The notes beneath the pieces are model-generated. The model searched no databases and was not told the DNA's origin. It saw only the letters and a list, made by a program, of their open reading frames with translations. A stretch of 64,000 nucleotides of DNA from Gemmatimonadaceae bacterium (GTDB lineage Bacteria; Gemmatimonadota; Gemmatimonadetes; Gemmatimonadales; Gemmatimonadaceae), in contig DATNEW010000050.1 of NCBI GenBank assembly GCA_035606695.1, positions 212,118 through 276,117 on the forward strand, read 5' to 3'. The stretch's first letter is position 1; every line of letters starts with the position of its first letter. Below, piece after piece: positions 15,619 to 25,644 of this stretch. The position numbers and the translations under genes are program-made.

Positions 15619-18327
15619 CGAGGAGAGCTGACTGAATTGTTGTGTGAGATACGTGCCCTGCGACTGCAGCTTCGAGATCGCCGACTCCATCGCCGTAAAC
15701 TGCGCCGTGAGCGACGCCCGCTTCGCGTCGAGCCGCGACTGCGTATCGGTTTGCCGCTGCTGCAGCGTGGCGATGCTGCTGGCGAGGAAGGTGTTCTGAG
15801 TCGCCACCGTTCCGTCGGCCGCCGTCGCGGAATTTGCGAGATTGCTCATGAGGCCCGCGAGGCCGGTCGCGAAATCCACGTGGCCAGAGGCGACGTCCAC
15901 CAGGCCCGCGTAGTTCATGATCAAGCCTTCCACGGGCGTGCCGACGGCGCCGATCAGCGCCTGGCCGCTGCCCGTCGCGGCGTAGGTCGTGCCGCCGCTC
16001 GAGTAGGTCCCCTGCACGTCGAGGCCGTTGTTCACCGTGCCGGTCGCGATGCCGAGCTGGCCGGCGATGTCCGTCGCGTCCGTGGACGCGTACGATACGC
16101 TGAGCGTGGCTGACGCGCCGAAGTCCTGGCCGGTGATCTTGAGCGTTCCAGCACTGCTCGACGCTGTCGCGCGCACACCCTGGGCGAGGAAGCTCGCGTT
16201 GAGTTTCGCGGCGACCAGGTCCGGTGTGTCGCCGTTGGTCAACGTGATGCTGGCCGAATGGCCCGTGAACGCATCGCCGACGGTCATCGTGTTCGTGCCG
16301 GCGCCGGCGGCCGCGAAGGAGAAATTGTTCGCCGTGCTCGACACCGAGGCGTTGGTCGCCGCGCGTGTGATCTGGATGTCGTAGCCGCCCGTGGCCGTCG
16401 CGTTGCCGGAGCCGACGTAGCTCAGGTTCGCGCCGGTGACCGCGGCGTTCGTCGAGAACAATGCCTTCACCGCATCCGCGTTCGTGGTGAGCGCGGTGGT
16501 CAACGCCGTCGTGTCGACGTTCAGGACACCGGTCTTGTCGACCGTCACGCCGATGAGCGCCACGTTGTTGTACGCGTTACCCACCGGCACGCCCGGCACG
16601 TTGCCGAGGATGGCGGTCTTCAACGCGTTGAAGGACGATCGCATGGAGCTGTCGTAGGCGAGTGCGCCGTCCGGCGCCGTCGACGACGTCACGAGCGAGC
16701 GAACAGCGTTGTAGGCGCTGGCGACGTTCTGTACCGCGGATATCACCTTGCTGTTGTCGCGCGCCACGAGCACCGGAATCGTCGTTCCTACTTCCGCCTG
16801 TTGCAGATTCAGCGTGACGCCGGTGATTGCATCGCTGATGCTGTTCGTGTTTCGCGTCACGAGCACGCCGTTCACCAGAATCCGCGCATCCTTGCCCGCC
16901 GTGAGCTGGCGCAGCCGGCCGGTGGTCACGGTCGTCGAGCCGAAGCTCACGTTCGCGCCGTTGACGGGATCGGCGACGCCGCTCTCGTTGTTCGCGGCGA
17001 TCGAGAACGACAGCTGCGAGTCACCACCGGTCGCATCGGTCAGCTGAATCTTGCCGCCGACGATCGCTGCGGTGGCACTGTGTCCGGCCACCGAGAACGC
17101 GGCGCTGATGTCGTTCAGCATGTCGGCGACCGTCTTCGTGTTGTCGACCGTTTCGGTGAGCGATACCGCGCTGCCGTCACCCTTCGTTCCAGAGATCGTG
17201 AACGTGTCGCCGAGCTGCGCGCCGTTGCCGCCGGCGATCTTGAGGCCCAGCAGCGTGGTCAGGCTTCCGGCGGTCGAGCCGCCCGAATCCTGCAGCACGT
17301 TCGTCGTCGTCACTTGCTGGTTGACGGCTCCCGTCGTCCCTCGGCTCAATCCGAGCAGATCCAGGATCGGTTGCGAGCCGGCGTTTGCAGACGCGGTGAC
17401 GGTGCCGGAAATCTTGAGACTGTATGTCGTGACACCGCCCGACGTGTTCGACTGCACCGACGCGCTATTCGGCGATTTCGCATTGATCGCCGCGGCGATG
17501 TCGGTGAGGCTGTTGTTCTGAACGTCGATCGTCACCGCCTGGCCGTTCACGAGAATCGTCGACGCGGCGGGGTAGCTCGTCACGCCGCTGATCAGCGTCG
17601 AGATGGTTTGGGAGCTGCTCGAGAACGCGGCGCTGTTCACGGTGCCGTCGCTGCCGACGTTGGCCGTCTTGCCGTCGAAGAATCCGAGGCCCGCGAGAAC
17701 GCTTGGGTCGGTGTTCGCGGCGCGCACGTCGCGCAAATCCAGGCCGGCCGATCCGCCGATGTCGCTGGTCAACACGAGACGCGCGGTTGCGCCCCCGGAG
17801 AACAACACCGAGGCCGAGACGTGCGTGGGTGTCGCGCCGGTATTGAGCGCGTTGATCTTGTCGCGCACGCTGTTCAAGGAATCGGACGCGGCGATCGTGA
17901 TCACTTTGCCGCCGACCGCCATCTGTCCGCTCACGTTCAGCGCGGCGGTGGCGTCGCTGACGAGGTTGCCGCTCAGCTGCTGCGCGGCCGCCGTGTCGAG
18001 CACTTGCACGCCGTACGTGCCGGGAGTCGCCGTGGAGCCGGCGGTCGCCGTCAACACCGTGCGGCCCGTCGAGCCGCTGGCCGGCGCGTTCACTGTAAAG
18101 CCGCTGAACGCCGTGCCGTCCATCAACGTCTTGAGCGTCGACTGCAGCGTCGAAACGGCCGTGCCGTACGTGGTCCACGCGGTTTCCTGATTCGTCTCCG
18201 CGGTGATCTTGTCGGTGATCGGCGTGATCTGCGACGTCGTATCAGCCTGCATGAGCTGATCGATCATGTCCTGCCATTGAATGCCGCTGGCAAGACCCTG
18301 CACGGTTCCGATCGGAGCAGACGCCAT
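15598..18327 (-). CDS. fliD: Flagellar cap / hook-associated protein 2 FliD
   Basis: 909 residues, clearly longer than the common 450-650 range. The N-terminal FliD domain (GTVQGLASGIQWQDMIDQLM) is followed by several flagellin hook-IN-like segments (for example GAQLGDTFTISGTKGDG and TMTVGDAFTGHSASITL). The C-terminal domain (VDKTGVLNVDTTALTTAL) ends in a coiled coil rich in Gln (LQQRQTDTQSRLDAKRASL). It caps the filament and folds incoming flagellin. The extra length is repeated surface-exposed beta domains. Transcribed after the flagellin terminator, with a sigma-28-like -10 in the leader. Confidence 0.93.
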   Translation of the reverse strand: MASAPIGTVQGLASGIQWQDMIDQLMQADTTSQITPITDKITAETNQETAWTTYGTAVSTLQSTLKTLMDGTAFSGFTVNAPASGSTGRTVLTATAGSTATPGTYGVQVLDTAAAQQLSGNLVSDATAALNVSGQMAVGGKVITIAASDSLNSVRDKINALNTGATPTHVSASVLFSGGATARLVLTSDIGGSAGLDLRDVRAANTDPSVLAGLGFFDGKTANVGSDGTVNSAAFSSSSQTISTLISGVTSYPAASTILVNGQAVTIDVQNNSLTDIAAAINAKSPNSASVQSNTSGGVTTYSLKISGTVTASANAGSQPILDLLGLSRGTTGAVNQQVTTTNVLQDSGGSTAGSLTTLLGLKIAGGNGAQLGDTFTISGTKGDGSAVSLTETVDNTKTVADMLNDISAAFSVAGHSATAAIVGGKIQLTDATGGDSQLSFSIAANNESGVADPVNGANVSFGSTTVTTGRLRQLTAGKDARILVNGVLVTRNTNSISDAITGVTLNLQQAEVGTTIPVLVARDNSKVISAVQNVASAYNAVRSLVTSSTAPDGALAYDSSMRSSFNALKTAILGNVPGVPVGNAYNNVALIGVTVDKTGVLNVDTTALTTALTTNADAVKALFSTNAAVTGANLSYVGSGNATATGGYDIQITRAATNASVSSTANNFSFAAAGAGTNTMTVGDAFTGHSASITLTNGDTPDLVAAKLNASFLAQGVRATASSSAGTLKITGQDFGASATLSVSYASTDATDIAGQLGIATGTVNNGLDVQGTYSSGGTTYAATGSGQALIGAVGTPVEGLIMNYAGLVDVASGHVDFATGLAGLMSNLANSATAADGTVATQNTFLASSIATLQQRQTDTQSRLDAKRASLTAQFTAMESAISKLQSQGTYLTQQFSQLSSLNSSGG

Positions 18328-18423
18328 TGTCGAGTCTCAGTTAATACAATAACTGTAAATAAACAAACTATAAATGCCGAATCCCGAGTCTACGTGCGAA
18401 CCGCCGACGAGAGCAACCATCTC

Positions 18424-18433
18424 AAGTATCGGC
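18424..18433 (-). promoter_or_regulatory. Sigma-28-like -10 element upstream of fliD
   Basis: GCCGATACTT on the minus strand, identical in its core to the flgM and flgL sites, about 100 bases before the fliD start. No good -35 (TAAA or CTCAAG) is found at the expected distance, so confidence is moderate. Confidence 0.45.
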
Positions 18434-18441
18434 AGTACGCC

Positions 18442-18474
18442 GAAATTCCCGGAGGCCAGAAGGCCTCCGGGAAT
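18442..18474 (-). terminator. Flagellin gene terminator hairpin
   Basis: 13-bp perfect stem ATTCCCGGAGGCC / GGCCTCCGGGAAT with a 4-base loop, 21 bases after the fliC stop. Only a short T-run (TTT) follows on the minus strand. Confidence 0.75.
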
Positions 18475-18494
18475 CGCGTTCGGAGAGAGCGGTA

Positions 18495-20351
18495 TCAGCC
18501 GCGGAGCAGCTGGAGGACACCCTGACCGAGCTGGTTCGCCTGAGCAAGCATCGCCGTACCGGCCTGCGCCAGGATCTGGTTCTTGGAGAAGGTCGTCATC
18601 TCGTCCGCCATGTCGACGTCACGGATGACCGACTCAGCCGCCGAGAAGTTCGAGATCTTCGTCTTGAGGCTGTCCTGCGCGTAGCTGATGCGGTTCTGGT
18701 TCGCACCGATCGAGCCGAGCGCCTGGCTCACCGTGGTGATCGCGGAGTCGATCTTCGACATCGCGTCCACCGCGCCCGCGGACGTCGAGAGATCCGAGTC
18801 CGTGATGCCGAGGGCCGACGTGGTGAGGTTGATCGCCGACAGCTTCACGGCGTCGTTCGACTTGTACTGGCCTGACGAGTCAACGAGGAAGCTCGCCTGG
18901 TGGACACCGTTGTTGCCGGTGACGGAGTTCGAGGTGACCGAGCTGAAGCCCGTGCCACGGTCAGCGATCTCGATCAGCGCCGAGCCGGCGTTCATCGTCG
19001 CCTTCAAGTGCGCGTACGTGTCGGTGCCCGAGTTCTGGTTGTCCGTGGACACGACCACGCCGTCGACGTTCAGGCTCGAGAGCTTGGACACGCCGTCCGT
19101 CCACGCGCCGAGCTTGACCGCCGAACCCTGCAGCACGCCGCCCTTATCGAGCTCGATCGTCGCGCCGGTGACCGTCACCGTCTTTCCGTCGAACGCGGTA
19201 ACCGCGGCCGCGTTGGAACCGACCGCCGAGTGCTTCACGGTCGTATACGCCGCGCCCTGCGTGCCGAGACCAGCCGCCGCACCCGCCGCCGTGATGTTGA
19301 TCGCAACGTCAGCAGCACCGAGGGCCGCATCGCTCACGACACCAGTCGCCAACGAGGTGGTCTGGTACAGATCGTTCGCCGCATACACGTCGAGGTTGTT
19401 GCCGACGACGCGGATCACGTAGCTCGCATCGGTGCCCGAAGCCGCCGGAGCCGTGATGCCAGCCGTCATGTTACCAGCCGCGACGGTCGTCGCGACCGAA
19501 GCGTCGGTGACCTTGAGGCTGTAGTTCGTGGCCGAGGTCAACGCGGTCGGGACATCCGCCGCAACCGTCACGCCCTTGGCGGTCAGGTTCGTGGCATCCG
19601 CCTTCGCGCTGTGGATCGTCGCGCCCGCCGTGATGGCGAAGCTCTTGCCGGCCAGGTCGGCCGAGATGCTCGACAGATCGGTCGCGCTGTTCGCGTTCAC
19701 GCCGACGGAGATCGCGCCGGTGCCGCTGCCGAACGTCAACGTGGTCTTGCCGGTCGAGGCGTTGTACGCCGACGCGGCGAGGGCCGAGACCGTCACCTTG
19801 CCGATGTTCGTCGAGCCCTTATCGAGCGAGACGACGCCGTTGGACACGGTGAACGTGTACGTGCCGGCCGACGCGGTCGAAGCCGGATCGAGCGTGATGT
19901 CGCTGGTCGAGATCGCGTTCGCATCGACGCCGAACGTACCGTCGAGCAGGCCGTTGCCTTCGAACTTGGTCGTCGAAACCGTACGATCGATTTCGCTGCG
20001 CAGCGACGAGAACTCCGACTGAATCTGCGCGCGGCCGTTCGCGTCGACGGTATCCGAACCCGCCTGCGTGGCCAGTTCCTTCATACGCTCGAGGATCGAC
20101 TGGATCGTGCTGGTCGAGCCTTCAGCAACCTGCAACAGCGAGTTCGTCTGGTCAGCGTTGCGCGACGCCTGCGACAGCGCGCGGCCATCGGCGCGAAGCT
20201 TGTTCGCAATGCCAAGACCCGCGGCATCGTCGGCAGCCTTGTTGATGCGGAAGCCCGAGGAGAGCTTCGCCATCGACTCGCTGACGGCGTTCTGCACGCG
20301 GTTCAGGTTGTTCGCAGCGGTGAGCGCGCTGACGTTGGTGTTGATACGCAT
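18495..20351 (-). CDS. fliC: Flagellin FliC
   Basis: 618 residues. The conserved N-terminal D0/D1 is MRINTNVSALTAANNLNRVQ, KLSSGFRINKAADDAAGL and ATQAGSDTVDANGRAQIQ. A long variable Ala/Thr/Ser-rich middle (about 170-500) forms surface domains. The conserved C-terminal D1/D0 is YAQDSLKTKISNFSAAESVIRDVDMADEM, ending NQLGQGVLQLLRG. It builds the filament. Only one flagellin gene is in the window. Controlled by an adjacent sigma-28-type promoter and probably post-transcriptionally by CsrA/FliW. Confidence 0.97.
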   Translation of the reverse strand: MRINTNVSALTAANNLNRVQNAVSESMAKLSSGFRINKAADDAAGLGIANKLRADGRALSQASRNADQTNSLLQVAEGSTSTIQSILERMKELATQAGSDTVDANGRAQIQSEFSSLRSEIDRTVSTTKFEGNGLLDGTFGVDANAISTSDITLDPASTASAGTYTFTVSNGVVSLDKGSTNIGKVTVSALAASAYNASTGKTTLTFGSGTGAISVGVNANSATDLSSISADLAGKSFAITAGATIHSAKADATNLTAKGVTVAADVPTALTSATNYSLKVTDASVATTVAAGNMTAGITAPAASGTDASYVIRVVGNNLDVYAANDLYQTTSLATGVVSDAALGAADVAINITAAGAAAGLGTQGAAYTTVKHSAVGSNAAAVTAFDGKTVTVTGATIELDKGGVLQGSAVKLGAWTDGVSKLSSLNVDGVVVSTDNQNSGTDTYAHLKATMNAGSALIEIADRGTGFSSVTSNSVTGNNGVHQASFLVDSSGQYKSNDAVKLSAINLTTSALGITDSDLSTSAGAVDAMSKIDSAITTVSQALGSIGANQNRISYAQDSLKTKISNFSAAESVIRDVDMADEMTTFSKNQILAQAGTAMLAQANQLGQGVLQLLRG

Positions 20352-20426
20352 TTCGGTGTTCCTCCGTGAACTGAATGTGGAGCGTCCGTGCTCCAGTGCG
20401 TCGGCTGTTCAGTCGCCGCTGTGGTT

Positions 20427-20456
20427 CAGTATCGTCCGTCACAAGACGGACTTGAG
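20427..20456 (-). promoter_or_regulatory. Sigma-28 promoter of fliC
   Basis: Minus strand CTCAAG, 16 bases, CGATACTG. The spacer holds a perfect 7-bp inverted repeat GTCCGTC / GACGGAC. It lies 76 bases before the start codon, leaving a leader of roughly 70 bases in which CsrA could bind; GGA triplets occur at CACGGAGGAAC near the start. Confidence 0.75.
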
Positions 20457-20478
20457 TTGCCTTTTGCGCTATGCCGTG

Positions 20479-20973
20479 TTACTGCGCGCTGACCGCGCGC
20501 GCGGTGAGCGCCTGCATGTCGATCGGGCAGCGCACACCGAAATCCGTGTCGCTCACGACGACCTGCTTCGCGTGGCGCGTCGCGAAGTTGATCACGATCG
20601 GCCCCTGCAGGTTCGCGGTTGCCTGCCCTTCGGCGCTTTCGGGAAGCGTCACGACCGCGAGCAGCGCGACGTCGGACGGGCGATGCGGTCCGAGCGCCAT
20701 CAACTGCGACGGCGGAATCTCGATCGCGTAGGCGGCATCGACGGAGAACGGATCGACGAGCAGGAAGATGAGGGTCGAATACTGCTTCGACTGCAGCCAG
20801 AACATCGCGGGATGCGCGGCGCGCACGAGCGCGAAGTCGGTGCACTCGGGAAAGCCGAGCAAACCCGAGGGAAAGTGCAACAATTCGTTGGCGCGCAACT
20901 GCAACGGTCCGAGCAAATCCGACACGACCGTCACCGTTTCCGGCGCGGCTTCCTGCATCAAGGTCAACGTCAT
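20479..20973 (-). CDS. fliW: Flagellar assembly factor FliW
   Basis: 164 residues with the FliW pattern: FPSGLLGFPECTDFALV, AVVTLPESAEGQATANLQGPIVINFATRHAKQ. FliW binds flagellin and antagonises CsrA, tying flagellin translation to export. It overlaps the flgL stop (4 bases) and is 107 bases upstream of fliC's start. csrA is far away, at 53195, after flgK. Confidence 0.94.
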   Translation of the reverse strand: MTLTLMQEAAPETVTVVSDLLGPLQLRANELLHFPSGLLGFPECTDFALVRAAHPAMFWLQSKQYSTLIFLLVDPFSVDAAYAIEIPPSQLMALGPHRPSDVALLAVVTLPESAEGQATANLQGPIVINFATRHAKQVVVSDTDFGVRCPIDMQALTARAVSAQ

Positions 20974-21875
20974 TTCAAATAATCGGTGAGTGTGAGACCC
21001 ATGACTTTCGAGGTGGCGAGCATCGCCGCCTGATATGCCATCTGACGGTTCGTGAGCTCCGTGACAGCCGTGTCCATGTCGACGTCCTGGAGATTCGACT
21101 TGAACGTCGTGAGGTTCGTCTTGTACGCGTCGAGATTTTGTTGCGTGACGTCGAGCTGCTTCCCGCGCGCGCCGACGTCGCCGACGAGCGTCTGGACCTT
21201 GTCGAAAGCGGTATCGAGCGCGGACGCGGCGGTGGTAATTCCGGCCTGCCCATACGTCGGCGAACCGGCCGCCATCGCCTGCGCGAGCTGCTTCATCGAA
21301 TCGAGCACGCCCGTCGTGATCAGCAGCTGAGTACCGTCATTCGACATCGCGATCGACTGACCCGTGTCGATCGCGACAGTGCGCGTGCCCTGCGGATTCG
21401 TCGTCGAGTAGTCCGTGTTCGCGCCGGCGCCGGACACGGCGAACGGCGCGGTCAAGGATTGATCGCCACCGAAGAGATACTCGTTGCCAATTTTTGTGTT
21501 GCCGAGCGCGACGACCTGCCCGAAGAGCTGCTGCATTTCGGCGCTGGCCACGGCGTGTGTTGCATCGCTCGCCGTCCCGGTGCCTTCCTGAATCGCCAGT
21601 TCTTTCGCGCGAGTCACCAGGTCGCCGATCTGCTGGAGGATGTTGTCCTCCAGGCTCACGCGGCTCGAGGCTGCCTGGACGTTCGACTTGTATTGATCGA
21701 GCGCGGCGAGGCTCGTGCTCGACGCCATGACTTGGGTTGCGGCGAGCGGATCATCGGACGCCTCGAGCAGCTGCTTGCCCGTCGTGACACGCTGCGACGC
21801 CTGTTGCAGCGCGGTCATGTTTTGCGTCAGCCCGGCCAGCTGCTGCTGAACCACCAAGTTGTTGGAAATGCGCAT
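20970..21875 (-). CDS. flgL: Hook-filament junction protein FlgL
   Basis: 301 residues from the ATG at 21875 (MRISNNLVVQQQL), with GAGGAA just upstream. The N-terminal flagellin-like helices include MTALQQASQRVTTGKQLLEASDDPLAA and the C-terminal end is TELTNRQMAYQAAMLATSKVMGLTLTDYL. The upstream 22 codons of the open frame are leader, because the sigma-28-type promoter lies there. Unusually separated by 30 kb from flgK. Confidence 0.93.
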   Translation of the reverse strand: MRISNNLVVQQQLAGLTQNMTALQQASQRVTTGKQLLEASDDPLAATQVMASSTSLAALDQYKSNVQAASSRVSLEDNILQQIGDLVTRAKELAIQEGTGTASDATHAVASAEMQQLFGQVVALGNTKIGNEYLFGGDQSLTAPFAVSGAGANTDYSTTNPQGTRTVAIDTGQSIAMSNDGTQLLITTGVLDSMKQLAQAMAAGSPTYGQAGITTAASALDTAFDKVQTLVGDVGARGKQLDVTQQNLDAYKTNLTTFKSNLQDVDMDTAVTELTNRQMAYQAAMLATSKVMGLTLTDYLK

Positions 21876-21942
21876 GCGTTCCTCGTAGGATCGCGAGCCA
21901 CCCGGCAATTGTTGCCGCTGGGTAGACCCACGCGTCTTCAAC

Positions 21943-21973
21943 GAGTATCGGCAGCACGTCGCAGCGACTTGAG
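21943..21973 (-). promoter_or_regulatory. Sigma-28 promoter of flgL-fliW
   Basis: Minus strand CTCAAG, 17 bases, CGATACTC, with GCC before the core -10. It lies about 68 bases upstream of the flgL start. Same architecture as the fliC site (CTCAAGTC at -35). Confidence 0.75.
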
Positions 21974-22047
21974 CGGCTGCTCTAAACTGTTAGAAGGCAG
22001 GTGCTTCCTCACTTCGGCGCTGCGCACCCCCGCTGAGATAGTTTTTT

Positions 22048-23505
22048 ATGGCCACCATTCTCTGTCTCGATGACGAACCCGCGATCGGCCTGATCCTTCA
22101 GGACACGCTCGAACGCGCCGGCCATCAGACAGTCTCGGCCCACAATGTCCCGCAGGCCCTGCAGGCGTTGGCCGTCGGGTCCGTCGATCTGATCATCTCG
22201 GATTATCGGATGCCCGGCCTCACCGGTCTCGAGTTCCTGGCCCTCTTACGGCAGGAAGGCTATGAGACGCCGCTCATCATGCTGACCGGATACGGCAGCA
22301 TCGAGCACGCGGTGGCGGCGATCAAAGCCGGCGCGATCGACTACATCACGAAGCCGGTCCGCCCGGAGCAGCTCGAGCTCGCCGTGAAGCAGGCGCTCGA
22401 GGTGGTCCGGCTGCGCCGCGAGAACGAGCGGCTGCGGAAAGAAGTGATGGAGTACCGCAACGAGCGGCAGATCATTGGCGACAGCCCGGCCATCCGCCGG
22501 GTGTTGCAGACGGTGGCGACCGCCGCGCCGACGCGGGCGACCGTGCTGCTCGAAGGGGAATCCGGCACCGGCAAGGAGCTGTTTGCCCGGGCGATTCACG
22601 CCCAGAGCGAGCGGCGCGACGGACCGTTCATCAAGCTGAACTGCGCCGCTCTGCCTGAAGGGCTGGTGGAAAGCGCGCTGTTCGGCCATGAAAAGGGCGC
22701 GTTCACCGGGGCGATCAAACGCGTCGAAGGCGCGTTCGAACGCGCGAACGGCGGCACGCTGCTGCTGGACGAAATCTCGGAGATGCGGCTCGATCTCCAG
22801 GCCAAACTGCTGCGCGTACTGCAGGAGCAGGAATTCGAGCGCGTCGGCGGATCGTCGGCCATCAAGGTTGACGTCCGGATCATCGCGACGACGAATCGCG
22901 ATCTGGCCGCCTACTCGGCCGCCGGGCACTTCCGGCAGGACCTCTACTATAGATTAGGCGTCATTCCGGTTCGGTTACCCCCGTTGCGCGAGCGGAAGGA
23001 AGACATTCCCCTGCTCGCCTATCGATTCGCATCGCATTACGCGCAGGAGATCGGGAAGGAAATCTCCGGGATCGCGCCGGATGCGCTGTCGCTGTTGCAG
23101 CAATACGATTGGCCGGGTAATGTCCGCGAGTTGCAGCATGCGGTGGAACGGGCGGTGATCCTCAGCGGCGAGAAGCTCATACCGCTGCACGCGTTCGACG
23201 GACAGCGGTTCGGCCTGAGCGGAGCTTGGAGCGGCCCGACACCATCGCGCATCTCGGGCGACTTTGCGGCAATCTCGATCGGATCGGGCACACCGGCCGT
23301 CGGGACGATGACCGTGCCCGACGGCGCGGTGGTGCTGACGTCGCTCAATGTCGGCGAGGCCGAAGCGAAGTTGATCGAGCGCGCGCTGGAGGTGTCGAGC
23401 GGGAATCGCACGAAGGCCGCGGAGCTGCTCGGAATTAGTGTCAGAACGCTACGAAACAAGCTCAACGCCGAAAAGGTCGGCGCGGACGGAGGAGGCAGCG
23501 AATGA
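22048..23505 (+). CDS. NtrC-family sigma-54 response regulator (FleR/FlgR-like)
   Basis: 485 residues: a receiver with Asp52 ([13 protein letters not shown]) and a K in ITKPVRPEQ; an AAA+ domain with Walker A GESGTGKE, the sigma-54 contact loop GAFTGA, Walker [10 protein letters not shown] and an arginine-finger region; a C-terminal Fis-type HTH ([20 protein letters not shown]). Divergent from flgL at the edge of the flagellar regulon, so it probably activates a middle class of flagellar genes with RpoN, as FleR/FlgR do. I found no convincing -24/-12 sites in the window, and no paired kinase gene is adjacent. Confidence 0.93.
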   Translation: MATILCLDDEPAIGLILQDTLERAGHQTVSAHNVPQALQALAVGSVDLIISDYRMPGLTGLEFLALLRQEGYETPLIMLTGYGSIEHAVAAIKAGAIDYITKPVRPEQLELAVKQALEVVRLRRENERLRKEVMEYRNERQIIGDSPAIRRVLQTVATAAPTRATVLLEGESGTGKELFARAIHAQSERRDGPFIKLNCAALPEGLVESALFGHEKGAFTGAIKRVEGAFERANGGTLLLDEISEMRLDLQAKLLRVLQEQEFERVGGSSAIKVDVRIIATTNRDLAAYSAAGHFRQDLYYRLGVIPVRLPPLRERKEDIPLLAYRFASHYAQEIGKEISGIAPDALSLLQQYDWPGNVRELQHAVERAVILSGEKLIPLHAFDGQRFGLSGAWSGPTPSRISGDFAAISIGSGTPAVGTMTVPDGAVVLTSLNVGEAEAKLIERALEVSSGNRTKAAELLGISVRTLRNKLNAEKVGADGGGSE

Positions 23506-24614
23506 CGGGACGACTTGGATTAGCGATCATCTGCGGCGGGGTGTTGGCACTTGGGTGCCGCACCCCGTCTTCACTTACCAACGTGCCGGTGGCAGCGCCT
23601 GCCACCGAATGGCCGGCGCCTGCGATACGACGGACGTACTCGCTGCTTCCAACGCCGAAGACGGTCGCATGGGGCTGGTACGACGCCGCCGGTGAACCCG
23701 TCTTACACGTGGAATCGGGCGACCAGGTGCACCTGCGCGCGCTGTCGACGTGTTCGCCGCAATCACTGATCCGTAGCGGGCTCGACTCCAACCGCGTCGA
23801 AAAGCTGGCGAAGGACATATTTGCCGCGCGCTCATCCATGAAATGGGGCCCGGGCGGCCACATTCTCACCGGCCCCATCTATGTCGATGGAGCTGACTCA
23901 GGCGATGTACTCGAAATTCGCTTTCGCTCGATCAAGCCGGCGATCGACTACGGATGCAATTCGTTTGGGCCAAGGAGCGGCTTTCTGCCCGAGGATTTTC
24001 CGGGCAAGTCGCAGTCGAAGATCATCGAGCTCGACACGGTGCGGATGGTCGGGCATTTCGCCCCGGGCATCGACATTCCGCTGCACCCGTTCTTCGGCAG
24101 CGTCGGGCTCGCGCCGCCGGCTTCGTTCGGTCGTGTAAACAGTGCTCCGCCAAGCATTTGGGCGGGCAATCTCGACAATAAGGAATTGGTCGCCGGCACG
24201 TCGCTGTTCATTCCGGTGTGGACCAAGGGCGCGCTGCTCGAAGTCGGCGACGGCCACGCGGCGATGGGGAATGGCGAGGTCGACATCACGGCGATCGAGA
24301 CTTCGCTCATCGGCGACGTGCAGCTCGTCGTGCACAAGAACATGCATCTCGACTGGCCGCGCGCCGAAACACCGACGCACTGGATTGCGATGGGCACCGA
24401 CTCGGTGCTGGAGAAAGCGACGAAGACGGCTGTTCGCCAGGGCATTCAATTGCTCGTCGACACCTATCATCTGTCGCGCGAGGACGCGTACCAGCTGCTG
24501 AGCGTGTCATCGGACGTGGATGTCACCCAGTTGGTTGACGGCACCGTTGGCGTTCACGTGATGATCCCGAAGGCGATCTTCGCGAAAGACTATTCCGGAG
24601 CGGCGCGAAAATAG
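23502..24614 (+). CDS. Acetamidase/formamidase (FmdA/AmdA) family lipoprotein
   Basis: 370 residues. The N-terminal signal ends in a good lipobox (LALGC, Cys19). The FmdA/AmdA fold shows in [84 protein letters not shown]. It would hydrolyse short amides at the envelope. It overlaps the sigma-54 regulator (ATGA), an odd pairing for a flagellar activator, so it is possibly only translationally linked. Confidence 0.9.
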   Translation: MTGRLGLAIICGGVLALGCRTPSSLTNVPVAAPATEWPAPAIRRTYSLLPTPKTVAWGWYDAAGEPVLHVESGDQVHLRALSTCSPQSLIRSGLDSNRVEKLAKDIFAARSSMKWGPGGHILTGPIYVDGADSGDVLEIRFRSIKPAIDYGCNSFGPRSGFLPEDFPGKSQSKIIELDTVRMVGHFAPGIDIPLHPFFGSVGLAPPASFGRVNSAPPSIWAGNLDNKELVAGTSLFIPVWTKGALLEVGDGHAAMGNGEVDITAIETSLIGDVQLVVHKNMHLDWPRAETPTHWIAMGTDSVLEKATKTAVRQGIQLLVDTYHLSREDAYQLLSVSSDVDVTQLVDGTVGVHVMIPKAIFAKDYSGAARK

Positions 24615-24629
24615 AAGCGTGGGCGGGTG

Positions 24630-25607
24630 ATGAATCGCCGCCGCTTTCTTTCTTCCAGCATGGCCGGCCTCACCGGCCTCGTTGGCGTTGCCGGGATCGC
24701 CGAGCTTGCGACCTGGCGCCGCACCGGTCGCCACTTGGGTGTTGGCGTTCACACCGTGACGCCCGATGTCGTGAAGATCCTGCAGTCGCTTCATGTCACG
24801 CAGGTCCGCATGACGCTCGACTGGCAGGCGTGGGTGGAGGCGCGCGACCTCAACCATGACGGCGTCCCCGACAATGTCGCCTATCAGCGCAATCTGGCGT
24901 CGGCGCTCGGCCAGCTCGATGGGGCGGGAATCGAGTCGTTGATCGTGGTGCACACGCCGCCCGCGGGCGCCGACTACTCGATGACGCAGGGTCGGGCCGC
25001 CCTCGCCACGCTGCTCGGACAGCTCGTTCGGACCGCGCCATACCGGAAACGCGTCTGGCAAATCATGAACGAGATGGACGGCGACGCCGGCTTCAACGGC
25101 GGGCGCCATGATTGGTTCGGTGCGTCGGACAAGTCGCTTTCGCAGCGTGACCGGGGCGATTTGTATGGCCAGTTTCTGCCTCCCGTATACGACGCGATCA
25201 AGTCGGCCGATCCGTCGGCGATCGTGGTGACGGGCGGGATCGCGCTCGAGCCAACCGGCTTCTATAAAGGTCTGGCCCAACGCACCACGAAGTTCGACGC
25301 GGTCGCTGTTCACTGCTATGGCCGTCCGGTGGCGCCGGTCTTTCGCTCGAAGTCGATCGCGATGCGCGGCGTCGTTGGGTCGACGCCGCTCTGGTGCACG
25401 GAATTCGGCAACAATTCGACCGACGACGCGGCGCAGGCGAACGACATTCGCGACGTCGTCGCTGATTTCGTTCAAAACAACCGGTACGATCGGGCGTACC
25501 TCTACAACCTGATCACGGATGTCGCGAAGGGCGACACGTACGGCATCGTGAGGCCCGATCTGGTGCGCCGGCCAGCCGCGAGATTGCTGCTCGACAGCCT
25601 TCCCTAG
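24630..25607 (+). CDS. Tat-exported (beta/alpha)8 glycoside hydrolase
   Basis: 325 residues. Twin-arginine signal NRRRFLSSSMAGLTGLVG, then a cellulase-like barrel. The acid/base Glu is in VWQIMNEMDG (Asn-Glu at the end of strand 4), and the nucleophile Glu is in LWCTEFGNN (strand 7), as in clan GH-A. Exact GH family and substrate are not determined. The ATG at 24630 is preferred over the adjacent GTG. Last gene before the flagellar structural operon; 314 bases of hairpin-rich non-coding DNA follow. Confidence 0.82.
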   Translation: MNRRRFLSSSMAGLTGLVGVAGIAELATWRRTGRHLGVGVHTVTPDVVKILQSLHVTQVRMTLDWQAWVEARDLNHDGVPDNVAYQRNLASALGQLDGAGIESLIVVHTPPAGADYSMTQGRAALATLLGQLVRTAPYRKRVWQIMNEMDGDAGFNGGRHDWFGASDKSLSQRDRGDLYGQFLPPVYDAIKSADPSAIVVTGGIALEPTGFYKGLAQRTTKFDAVAVHCYGRPVAPVFRSKSIAMRGVVGSTPLWCTEFGNNSTDDAAQANDIRDVVADFVQNNRYDRAYLYNLITDVAKGDTYGIVRPDLVRRPAARLLLDSLP

Positions 25608-25644
25608 GCTCGTTTGATGAGCTCATCCGCTTCGGTGGATGGGG

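Noticed and set aside
16258..18525. 755-codon plus-strand frame across fliD
   Set aside because: Arg/Val/Gly-rich antisense shadow of fliD with no domain; fliD is certain.
18900..20369. 489-codon plus-strand frame across fliC
   Set aside because: Antisense shadow of flagellin; composition dominated by Arg, Val and Asp.
22000..22047. Sigma-54 promoter before the NtrC-type regulator
   Set aside because: GGCAGGTGCTTCC has some resemblance, but TGGCAC and TTGCA elements with correct spacing are absent.
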